19,066 bases of DNA. Origin: Gammaproteobacteria bacterium. Its GTDB lineage: Bacteria > Pseudomonadota > Gammaproteobacteria > PS1 > Pseudothioglobaceae. Positions 7,403 to 13,840 of the stretch are shown one piece after another (position 1 is the first letter of the stretch; the number at the start of each line of letters is the position of its first letter). Under the pieces are notes generated by a model. That model was not told the DNA's origin and did no database searches. It was given only the letters and a program-made list of their open reading frames with translations. The stretch spans positions 1-19,066 of the forward strand of contig JAQRMT010000015.1 of NCBI GenBank assembly GCA_028599035.1, in the 5' to 3' direction. Position numbers and translations under genes: made by a program.

Positions 7403-8503
7403 CTACATCCTAAGTGGTATTAGATTATTAGCAGAGTGGCTCATATCTTGGCGTGCATTATCAGACAGAGGAATTAACCCCTTGTCAGTCAAGTATCCAT
7501 CCTCACCCCAAGCATCTTCACTGGTAAATTCAGCAATAAATTCCTTAATACCAGGCACCTTCCCAACATGACTCTTCTTAACATAGAAATACAAAGGTCT
7601 TGAGATTGGATATGAACCATTAGCGATTGCTTCAAAATCAATTTTAACCCCATCAATAATAGCACCCTGAACTACATCACTATTTTGGTCTAAGAAACTA
7701 TACCCAAAAACGCCTAATGCATTAGGATTTGCCCTTAATTTTTCAACGATAAGATTGTCATTTTCTCCTGCTTCAATGTAGGCGCCATCTTCACGAATTG
7801 AATGGCAAATATTTTTATATTTTTTCTTTAACCGAGAAGCAAGGGGCTTGTTGCCAGATTTTTTAGCAGCTTTTGAATCTTTTTTAATTTGCTTAATCCA
7901 GCTATAAGTAAAACACCCCCCTTGTAAAGCTAATTCTACGAATGCATCGCGTGTTCCAGATGTTGGTGGTGGCCCTAATACTTCAATTTTTGTATTAGGT
8001 AACTTTGCGTTAATATCACTCCATTTTGTATACGGATTATCAACTAACTCACCTGTTTTTAGAGCTGGAACTTGCTTAGCCAATGCTAAGAATAATTCTC
8101 GACGAGTCAAATTGAAAACTGGACTTTTCTTAGAGTTAGCAACCGCAATACCATCAAACCCAATCTTAACCTCAACAATGTCCTTAACACCATTTTTCTG
8201 ACATTTTTTATACTCACTGCTTTTAATTCTACGAGAAGAATTAGTAATATCCGGCGTAGCGATACCATTCCCAGCACAAAACAACTTCATGCCGCCTCCA
8301 GAACCAGTAGATTCAATTTTTGGCGTTTTAGAACCCGTATTTTTCCCATAAGTTTCAGCAACTACTGTTGCAAAGGGATAAACTGTTGACGAGCCAACTA
8401 TATCAATATGACTTCTAGAAACTAATGTGCCATAAGATGAAATAGATAAAGTCATAATAGCTGTAGAAGTCAGCGTTGTTACTAATTTATAATTATTTAT
8501 CAT
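7403..8503 (-). CDS. pstS: Phosphate ABC transporter substrate-binding protein PstS
   Basis: A periplasmic phosphate-binding protein of 366 residues. The start chosen is ATG 8501-8503, with GGAG nine bases upstream. A longer frame opens at TTG 8539, but that lies in the -10 region of the promoter and cannot be transcribed from it. Residues 1-25 form a signal peptide (one Lys, then hydrophobic), though no clean AxA cleavage site is seen. Binding-loop motifs are GSSTVYPF (37-44), STGSGGG (65-71) and PPTSGTRDAF (179-188). It delivers phosphate to PstC-PstA. It has its own Pho promoter and terminator, so it can be made in excess over the permease, as is usual for binding proteins. A 50-bp piece of it (7715-7764) is repeated in the relic before pstC. 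Confidence 0.95.
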   Translation of the reverse strand: MINNYKLVTTLTSTAIMTLSISSYGTLVSRSHIDIVGSSTVYPFATVVAETYGKNTGSKTPKIESTGSGGGMKLFCAGNGIATPDITNSSRRIKSSEYKKCQKNGVKDIVEVKIGFDGIAVANSKKSPVFNLTRRELFLALAKQVPALKTGELVDNPYTKWSDINAKLPNTKIEVLGPPPTSGTRDAFVELALQGGCFTYSWIKQIKKDSKAAKKSGNKPLASRLKKKYKNICHSIREDGAYIEAGENDNLIVEKLRANPNALGVFGYSFLDQNSDVVQGAIIDGVKIDFEAIANGSYPISRPLYFYVKKSHVGKVPGIKEFIAEFTSEDAWGEDGYLTDKGLIPLSDNARQDMSHSANNLIPLRM

Positions 8504-8539
8504 GTGTTTTTTCTCCGTTTTTATTAAATTGTCAGGCAA

Positions 8540-8573
8540 AGTATAATAAATAAATATGACAGAATTATGACGA
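8540..8573 (-). promoter_or_regulatory. Pho box and -10 of pstS
   Basis: On the minus strand TCGTCATAATTCTGTCAT (8573-8556) matches the Pho box at about 15 of 18 positions. It is followed after exactly 10 bases by TATACT (8545-8540) as -10. Predicted transcription start is near 8533, leaving a leader of about 30 nt before the pstS ATG. The arrangement is nearly identical to that at 6558-6591. Confidence 0.85.
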
Positions 8574-8680
8574 TAAAGTTTTTTTATACCTAAGTGGGCT
8601 TACTAAGAGATTTAGAATATAGTTGCTAGTAACAGAAGCAATAATGGTGAAAGCACTTTAATGATCGAATTTACTATCTT

Positions 8681-8992
8681 TTAATCAATCTTTAACCTAT
8701 TAACTGGCTTACCCGCTATTAAGTGCTTGTTGATGATTTCATCAATGTCATCTTCATCAATATATTGATACCAAACATTATCGGGATATACTACAGCTAC
8801 TGGCCCATGTTCACAACGCCCTAGACAACGAGATTCACTTACCCCGATTTTTCCTTTACCAAGCAATTCTATGGCGCGGCATTTGTCCTTAGCATGACGA
8901 TATACTTGCTTAACGCCAAGTTGTGAGCAACAAGCCTTGCCATCTTTACGGATATTATTGCAAAAGAAAATATGTCGTGTGTAATAATTCAT
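8681..8992 (-). CDS. Thioredoxin-like [2Fe-2S] ferredoxin domain protein
   Basis: A 103-residue protein beginning RHIFFCNN and containing C11, C21/C22, C38 and a C56-x3-C60 pair in SRCLGRCEHGP. This spacing (first Cys near residue 10, second about ten later, then C-x3-C in a G-R-C-x-x-G-P context) is that of the thioredoxin-fold [2Fe-2S] ferredoxins (NuoE-like fold; 2Fe-2S_thioredx type). It is probably a cytosolic electron carrier or iron-sulfur protein whose partner cannot be read from the sequence. It follows rsmI by 14 bp and is likely co-transcribed with it. No clear Shine-Dalgarno is visible. E. coli does not have it at this locus. Confidence 0.85.
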   Translation of the reverse strand: MNYYTRHIFFCNNIRKDGKACCSQLGVKQVYRHAKDKCRAIELLGKGKIGVSESRCLGRCEHGPVAVVYPDNVWYQYIDEDDIDEIINKHLIAGKPVNRLKID

Positions 8993-9006
8993 AATTATAT
9001 AAAGTT

Positions 9007-9831
9007 CTAATACTCAATAGCGCGTTGGTAACAATATTTTTTATCAATACCTGTTATTTTAGCAGCAATTTTTGCGGCTTTAGATGCACCCATTTCGGTA
9101 AGTAAGATTGGCAAAACTTTATCCAGTTGCGCCTCGCCTGCCACTTGATTGTCTTTATCAATACTTGAGATTAGAATCACAAATTCGCCTTTTTGGTGAG
9201 CCTCATCCTCAGTTAAATATTCAATTAACTTTGGCAGGGTACTGGTTTTGATGGTTTCAAAAGATTTGGTGATTTCCTTGGCAAAACAGACAATACGCTC
9301 ATCGCCTAGCACGCTTAACAAGTCATTTGCACACGACAAAATTCGCTTGGGTGATTCGTAAAAAATAGCCGTCTCACTGCTGTGTGAAATTGAGCGTATG
9401 GCCTTGATGCGAGCGCTGGACTTGGTGGGTAAAAAGCCAAAAAAACCAAAACTATCACTGGCAATACCTGATGCACTGATGGCACTAATCATCGCACTTG
9501 CACCTGGAATGGGCGACACCACAACCCCTGCTTTTTTAGCTTCACGCACCAGCAAAAACCCTGGGTCGCTAATCAGTGGCGTGCCTGCATCACTGATAAG
9601 TGCAATATTCTTACCTGCCAGTAAGGCTGCCACTGTCTCTGCCGTTTTACGAGATTCGTTATGCTCGTGAAGGGCCTGCGTAGGCGTGTCAACAGCATAA
9701 TGATTAAGCAGTTTTTTACTATGGCGTGTATCCTCTGCTAAAATTAAATTAACGGTTTTGAGCACTTCTATTGCTCTAAATGATATATCATCTAGGTTTC
9801 CAATCGGTGTGGCAACTATATATAAAGGCAT
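9007..9831 (-). CDS. rsmI: 16S rRNA (cytidine(1402)-2'-O)-methyltransferase RsmI
   Basis: A 274-residue member of the tetrapyrrole-methylase superfamily (E. coli RsmI, 286 aa). It opens with the family signature MPLYIVATPIGNLDDIS. LAEDTRHSKKLL (31-42), ALISDAGTPLISDPG and VSPIPGASA follow, the last being the SAM-binding region. FFGFLP and the FYESPKRI substrate-side motif are also present. It uses S-adenosylmethionine to 2'-O-methylate C1402 in the decoding centre of 16S rRNA. Its ATG lies only 3 bp from the divergent yraN start, so its promoter must lie inside the yraN coding region. The ferredoxin-like gene follows. The divergent rsmI/yraN arrangement resembles the E. coli yraL/yraM-yraN region. 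Confidence 0.96.
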   Translation of the reverse strand: MPLYIVATPIGNLDDISFRAIEVLKTVNLILAEDTRHSKKLLNHYAVDTPTQALHEHNESRKTAETVAALLAGKNIALISDAGTPLISDPGFLLVREAKKAGVVVSPIPGASAMISAISASGIASDSFGFFGFLPTKSSARIKAIRSISHSSETAIFYESPKRILSCANDLLSVLGDERIVCFAKEITKSFETIKTSTLPKLIEYLTEDEAHQKGEFVILISSIDKDNQVAGEAQLDKVLPILLTEMGASKAAKIAAKITGIDKKYCYQRAIEY

Positions 9832-9834
9832 AAT

Positions 9835-10209
9835 GTGTTTAGTTTAAAACGACAAGTGGGCAATAAAGCGGAAAATTTGGCGCTTCAATATTTGAAAAAA
9901 CATGGGCTAAAACTTGTCGAGCAAAACTACTTAATCAAGGGTGGTGAAATAGACCTTATTATGCTTGATAAATCCGAGAAGAACTTAGTTTTTGTTGAAG
10001 TTCGTTATCGTGCAAATGCACACTTTGGCTCTGCAATTAGCACGGTTAATAGCGCTAAACAAGCAAAAATTATTCGTACTGCCAACTATTTTTTGCAAAA
10101 AAATTCAGACTATGATGATTTTATCTGTCGGTTTGATGTTATTGGGCTGGAATCTGATTTAAAATGTCCTAAAATAAATTGGATAAAAGATGCCTTTGAG
10201 GGCGTATAA
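9835..10209 (+). CDS. yraN: YraN-family endonuclease-like protein (UPF0102)
   Basis: A 124-residue protein with a Holliday-junction-resolvase-like PD-(D/E)xK fold. Visible motifs are GNKAENLALQYL (E13), GGEIDLIM (E38, D40) and FVEVRYR (E55, R57). The cellular role of this widespread family is not settled; a DNA repair or recombination function is inferred from the fold. Translation begins at GTG 9835, with AAGG six bases upstream. No in-frame ATG is available nearby. It is divergent from rsmI and 3 bp upstream of dolP, the same neighbourhood as in E. coli (yraN-diaA-dolP), but lpoA and diaA are absent here. Confidence 0.92.
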   Translation: MFSLKRQVGNKAENLALQYLKKHGLKLVEQNYLIKGGEIDLIMLDKSEKNLVFVEVRYRANAHFGSAISTVNSAKQAKIIRTANYFLQKNSDYDDFICRFDVIGLESDLKCPKINWIKDAFEGV

Positions 10210-10212
10210 CTG

Positions 10213-10947
10213 ATGAAAAAAATAATTCTATCTGCCATATTAATAACAAACACACTGTTACTCACTGGCTGTCTTTTAACATCAGCAATTAGTACGACTA
10301 TTTTAGTTTCTAACGATAGGCGTAGCACTGGTGAAGTTGTTGATGATAATAGCATCGCATTTAGTCTGCTTGCTTGGGGGGGTGAAAATAAGGCGTTAAA
10401 AAATGCACATTTGAATTTTATGGTTTATGACAAGGAAGTATTAGTAACAGGTGAAGCACCTACCACAGCTGTATATGACTATATTACTGTACAAACGCCA
10501 CTCAAAGATTTTAAGATTAAAAAAGTGATTAATGAGGTGCGTGTTGCATCAAATACGAGTCTATTAAGTAGAGGCAAAGATGCTATAATCACTGGGAAAA
10601 TTGAGGCACTGTTCCTGGATCAAGAGGTTTTTAACCCAGTACACATCAGAGTCATGACTGAAAATCGTAGCGTTTATTTGATGGGAGCAGTAACTATGCG
10701 TGAAGCCAATAAAGCAACCAAAATTGTAGCCAAAGTAGGTGGTGTAGAGCGGATTGTTAAATTATTCCATTACTTAAAAAACCGTCCAGCTGCTGAAATT
10801 CAACGCGAAAAAGAGAAGAAACTGCAGGCTGAAGAAGAGGCTAGAATTATAAAAGAGCGTGAAGTTCTTGAAGCTAAAAAAGCAGAACTGCGTCGTCAAA
10901 TAAGAGCATTAGACCCTAAAGGTGGGACAGATTTTTCACCGGAGTAA
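10213..10947 (+). CDS. dolP: Outer-membrane BON-domain lipoprotein, DolP/YraP-like
   Basis: A 244-residue lipoprotein. The signal peptide ends in lipobox LLTGC with lipidated C20. DRRSTGEVVDD (35-45) is close to the DolP start after the signal. Two BON domains follow at about 40-110 and 118-190. DolP is about 190 aa in E. coli. Here an extra, highly charged helix of about 50 residues (195-244, rich in E, K, R, Q) looks like a coiled coil. DolP binds anionic lipid, sits at the division site and supports BAM and outer-membrane integrity; that function is taken from the family. It lies 3 bp after yraN and is probably co-transcribed. Its last 32 bp overlap the end of rnhB on the other strand. Confidence 0.88.
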   Translation: MKKIILSAILITNTLLLTGCLLTSAISTTILVSNDRRSTGEVVDDNSIAFSLLAWGGENKALKNAHLNFMVYDKEVLVTGEAPTTAVYDYITVQTPLKDFKIKKVINEVRVASNTSLLSRGKDAIITGKIEALFLDQEVFNPVHIRVMTENRSVYLMGAVTMREANKATKIVAKVGGVERIVKLFHYLKNRPAAEIQREKEKKLQAEEEARIIKEREVLEAKKAELRRQIRALDPKGGTDFSPE

Positions 10948-11476
10948 ATGAGTAACGGTGCTGATTTTCAATTGCACCAAACTTTTCCAACGCCACTAAA
11001 TGTTGTTTTGTACCATAACCCTTATGTTGTGCAAAACCATATTCAGGGTGACACACATCCAATTCTACCATCTGCCTATCACGACTTACTTTTGCGATAA
11101 TTGAAGCCGCTGAGATGACTGGCTCAGTTAAGTCTCCCTTAACAATCGCGGTACAATTATCCAGCTCTGGACAACGATTGCCATCTACCAATACTTGGTC
11201 AAATTGCATATTAAGATTCTCAACTGCTCGCTTCATTGCCACCATAGTAGCTTGTAAAATATTGATTTTATCGATTTCATTGGCACTTGCCTCACCTATT
11301 GCCCATTGGCATTCTTTGGTAATTTGCGCATATAAAATTTCACGCTTTTTCTCACTAAGTTTTTTGGAATCGGTAAGTTCTGGCAAATCAAAATCATCAG
11401 GCAAAATCACCGCACCTGCCACCACATTGCCCACCAAGCAGCCTCTGCCCACTTCATCTACACCAACAATAATCAT
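10916..11476 (-). CDS. rnhB: Ribonuclease HII
   Basis: A 186-residue RNase HII (E. coli, 198 aa). The catalytic acidic residues are visible as D7-E8 in VGVDEVGRG, D98 in VDGNR and D115 in VKGDLTEP. TDSKKLSEKKRE and SAASIIAKVSRDR also match the family. It cuts 5' of ribonucleotides in RNA-DNA hybrids and single ribonucleotides misincorporated in DNA. Its ATG overlaps the stop of the upstream winged-helix ORF as ATGA (11473-11476), so translation is probably coupled. Its 3' end runs 32 bp into dolP on the opposite strand. Confidence 0.96.
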   Translation of the reverse strand: MIIVGVDEVGRGCLVGNVVAGAVILPDDFDLPELTDSKKLSEKKREILYAQITKECQWAIGEASANEIDKINILQATMVAMKRAVENLNMQFDQVLVDGNRCPELDNCTAIVKGDLTEPVISAASIIAKVSRDRQMVELDVCHPEYGFAQHKGYGTKQHLVALEKFGAIENQHRYSFTPVKNLSHL

Positions 11477-11787
11477 CGGTATACTCTAATGCGTTGCTCT
11501 AAATCATTCGAGGCAATAAAGACAAAGGATCGCCCTTGTTTAGATTGGTGCAAAAGCTCTAATTTTGCCAAGCTCAACAAATCAGTTTTTGCTGTTTGAT
11601 AACTCACGGACTGGGAAGTTTTGTGCCCTTCAATGGTATAAACTGAGCCCACATGTTTAATCGCATGTTGGATTAACATTGCCTGACGAGGGTTTAATTT
11701 GCCGTCGACTAAATAAGCGCTGAGTGGTTCTAATGCTTGATATTGTCGTTGTTGTTTGTCAACATAATGATGATTAGCAAAATTCAA
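11473..11787 (-). CDS. Small winged-helix protein resembling the C-terminal domain of Fic-family proteins
   Basis: A 104-residue ORF. The core runs LNPRQAMLIQHAIKH, then YTIEGHKTSQSVSYQTAKTDL, LLSLAKLELL, and RSFVFIASNDLEQRI. From memory of the families this resembles the winged-helix tail found after the Fic domain in one class of Fic/COG3177 proteins. The HPFxDGNGR Fic motif is absent, and no trace of it is readable upstream in the same frame, where a TAA sits 2 codons before the start. The start is TTG 11785-11787, preceded by GAGGGG. It overlaps rnhB by ATGA. It may be a stand-alone DNA-binding protein or the surviving tail of a broken Fic gene, maintained because rnhB translation depends on it. 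Confidence 0.6.
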   Translation of the reverse strand: MNFANHHYVDKQQRQYQALEPLSAYLVDGKLNPRQAMLIQHAIKHVGSVYTIEGHKTSQSVSYQTAKTDLLSLAKLELLHQSKQGRSFVFIASNDLEQRIRVYR

Positions 11788-11791
11788 TTTT

Positions 11792-11808
11792 TACCCCTCA
11801 AAGGGGTA
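11792..11808 (-). promoter_or_regulatory. Hairpin covering the ribosome binding site of the winged-helix ORF
   Basis: An inverted repeat TACCCC/GGGGTA with a 5-base loop. On the minus strand the 3' arm holds the GAGGGG Shine-Dalgarno for the TTG start at 11787. Folding would hide the site. It is not followed by a T-run on either strand, so it is not a normal terminator. Confidence 0.45.
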
Positions 11809-11935
11809 TTGAACAGAATGCCAGATTGGTGATTTTCTTAAACCTTGTCCTAGCAGGGTTAGCGCTACAGAGCAATCCTCTAGGGGGATGAAAAGTGGAT
11901 TTTTGATGATTATTCATATTTATGCAAAGGTCTCC
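11809..11935. other. Intergenic tract, possible dispersed repeat or insertion-sequence end
   Basis: About 127 bp with no gene between the winged-helix ORF and the unknown paralogue. Read on the minus strand it starts GGAGACCTTTGCATAAATA immediately after the paralogue's stop, which has the look of an insertion-sequence terminal repeat. A stop-free reading frame of about 40 codons on the minus strand ends at the TAA in the hairpin. I see no second matching terminal repeat and no transposase in the window, so the identity is uncertain. No promoter or terminator is evident. Confidence 0.3.
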
Positions 11936-12562
11936 CTATATATATTGTTCTATAAATTCTCTAAATTTCTTGTGCGACATAATTTGCGTACCGTCACAGT
12001 TAAATGACATTGATACCGTTGAATTAAACAAATTAATAGTCACTGAACGCAAATAATAACCCTCAAGGTGTCGTAACTTGCTTAGATTTTCTAAAATAAA
12101 ACGCAGGTCATTAATATTGGTTAATTTTTGCATACTTTGATTACGCTCATGCAAAGATTGCTGCCATTCTTGAGAAAGCATACTAAACACTTCATCGTTT
12201 TCAAGCATCTTATAAATGCGTTTAATTAATTGGCTTTTTTCCTTTAAAGGGATTTTATTGAAGTGAAAATCCACATAATCAGGATTGAGCAAATCATCTG
12301 CCAAATGCACTTCGGTATTAAACGGGTCAAATACGCTTGCCACACGCACTTCGGCATTATTAAGCCCAATAACCAAGCGATAAACACCTGTTTCAAGTAA
12401 TAAATCTAACCAAACTTGTGAGAGTTGCTCTAAATTTTCATCCACACTGTTAAACGCTCGCTCACGGTTATAGACGCTCTCACGCAGGCTTTTGTCGCCC
12501 TTGATAGAGTGCATTAAATTGTTATTAAAATAATAGCCAACTAGGGCATCTTTTTTCTTCAT
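11936..12562 (-). CDS. Conserved protein of unknown function, paralogue 2 (208 aa)
   Basis: The second copy of the unrecognised family (see 6636-7277), aligning end to end at about 83% identity. It is soluble, has no signal or membrane segment, and no recognisable catalytic motif. It starts 14 bp after the truB stop, so it is probably the last gene of the rimP-nusA-infB-rbfA-truB operon, where E. coli has rpsO and pnp. No clear ribosome binding site precedes the ATG. Similarity to the other copy is confined to the coding region: both end in TATATATAG, and flanks beyond that differ. Over the first conserved block the two genes differ at about 13 silent positions in under 80 bases while the proteins are identical, a sign of long-standing purifying selection. 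Confidence 0.82.
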   Translation of the reverse strand: MKKKDALVGYYFNNNLMHSIKGDKSLRESVYNRERAFNSVDENLEQLSQVWLDLLLETGVYRLVIGLNNAEVRVASVFDPFNTEVHLADDLLNPDYVDFHFNKIPLKEKSQLIKRIYKMLENDEVFSMLSQEWQQSLHERNQSMQKLTNINDLRFILENLSKLRHLEGYYLRSVTINLFNSTVSMSFNCDGTQIMSHKKFREFIEQYI

Positions 12563-12576
12563 ATCAATCGTTTGTT

Positions 12577-13482
12577 TTAAATAAATAATCGCTTAGGTTG
12601 CAAGTAACCATCTTTTACCTGTCCGATACCTAAAAAGAGAAGGCTTTCATCGAATATTTTAACCAAATTATCAGCTTGATTTTCAATTTTAATCTTCCTG
12701 CCATAGCGAATGTCAATACTTTGTTGCTTACTGATGTTAACACTGTGAATATTGGGCAACATCGCTTCGCTTGGGAAAATATGTGCATCTAATTGTGCAA
12801 AATTATCGCTTATTAAAGTCTCTAAATCGCACAATTTAATAGCCTGGGAAATATTAATATGCGCAAACCCTGTGCGCCGAAGCTCAATAACATGTGCGCC
12901 ACAGCCCAGTTTTTCGCCAATATCAGCAATCAATGAACGAATATAAGTGCCTTTAGAGCACGATACCTCTAAACTGATTACACCATTCTCATAACCTAAA
13001 AAATCAATATTATGAATGGTAATTGGGCGTGCTTTGCGCTCAATTTCTATACCTTGTCGAGCAAGTTTATACAAAGGTTGTCCGTCTTTTTTAAGTGCTG
13101 AATACATCGGTGGCACTTGCTCAATATCGCCTTGAAAACTCAACGCAACCTCCATCACTTGCGCTTTACTGAGTTGCTTAAAGTTTGTTGTCTCAGTAAC
13201 CTCGCCCTCACAATCCAGCGTGTCTGTGGTTTGCCCTAATTGCCCGCGCACAAAATATCGCTTATTGTCGTCCAGCAAAAATCCTGCGACTTTTGTGGCT
13301 TGCCCCAAACAAATCGGTAATATACCACTCGCCAGAGGGTCTAATGCGCCCGTATGCCCTGCTTTTTTGGCAAAAAATAAGCGTTTGACTTTTTGTAAAG
13401 CAGCATTAGAGCTCAGCCCTGTGTCTTTATCAAGTAAGACAATGCCGTTAATATCTCTACCTTTTGCATTGCGTTTTGACAT
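12577..13482 (-). CDS. truB: tRNA pseudouridine(55) synthase TruB
   Basis: A 301-residue pseudouridine synthase (E. coli, 314). The catalytic motif GHTGALDPLASGILP (42-56) contains nucleophile D48. The substrate-binding YSALKKDGQPLYKLAR and KGTYIRSLIADIGEKLG segments are present. A short C-terminal region ends in LQPKRLFI, as in TruB. It makes pseudouridine 55 in the T-loop of elongator tRNAs. The ATG is 8 bp after the rbfA stop. The Shine-Dalgarno AGG overlaps that stop codon (TTTAGG), so translation is probably coupled. Confidence 0.97.
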   Translation of the reverse strand: MSKRNAKGRDINGIVLLDKDTGLSSNAALQKVKRLFFAKKAGHTGALDPLASGILPICLGQATKVAGFLLDDNKRYFVRGQLGQTTDTLDCEGEVTETTNFKQLSKAQVMEVALSFQGDIEQVPPMYSALKKDGQPLYKLARQGIEIERKARPITIHNIDFLGYENGVISLEVSCSKGTYIRSLIADIGEKLGCGAHVIELRRTGFAHINISQAIKLCDLETLISDNFAQLDAHIFPSEAMLPNIHSVNISKQQSIDIRYGRKIKIENQADNLVKIFDESLLFLGIGQVKDGYLQPKRLFI

Positions 13483-13490
13483 CGATTGAC

Positions 13491-13829
13491 CTAAAGTTTG
13501 GCTAATAAATCGTCAATTCTAGCCCCTGTATTTGGAGCTGAGTCGTAAATAAATTTGAGTTCCGGTGTGTGTCGTAAATCTAGGACTTTTGATAAACGAG
13601 AACGGAAAAAACCACTGGCTTTTTTTAGCAAAGGCACAACAGCGGTTTTTTGCTCTTCTGGTATGGTGTAAAAAACCTTAGCACTAGATAAGTCACGACT
13701 GGCAAGAACATCAGTAACACTTACTGCCTGCAACCTTGGGTCTTTGGTTTCTTGTTTTAACAACATCACTAACTCCCTACGAATCAGCTCGTTAATTCTC
13801 TCAACTCTATAAGAAGATTGCTCTACCAT
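13491..13829 (-). CDS. rbfA: 30S ribosome-binding factor RbfA
   Basis: A 112-residue KH-fold protein (E. coli, 133). It begins with the typical RVERINELIRRELVMLLKQE. VSVTDVLASRDLSSAKVFYTI and RHTPELKFIYD follow, then a DDLLAKL end. It helps mature the 5' end of 16S rRNA on the 30S subunit. It is shorter than the E. coli protein because it lacks the disordered C-terminal tail. It lies 11 bp after infB. Its ribosome binding site is weak and probably relies on coupling. Confidence 0.95.
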   Translation of the reverse strand: MVEQSSYRVERINELIRRELVMLLKQETKDPRLQAVSVTDVLASRDLSSAKVFYTIPEEQKTAVVPLLKKASGFFRSRLSKVLDLRHTPELKFIYDSAPNTGARIDDLLAKL

Positions 13830-13840
13830 TGGTTTATGAA

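Noticed and set aside
8504..8539. Twelve-codon N-terminal extension of PstS beginning at TTG 8539.
   Set aside because: It lies in the -10 region and upstream of the predicted transcription start. The ATG at 8503 has GGAG upstream and begins a normal signal peptide.
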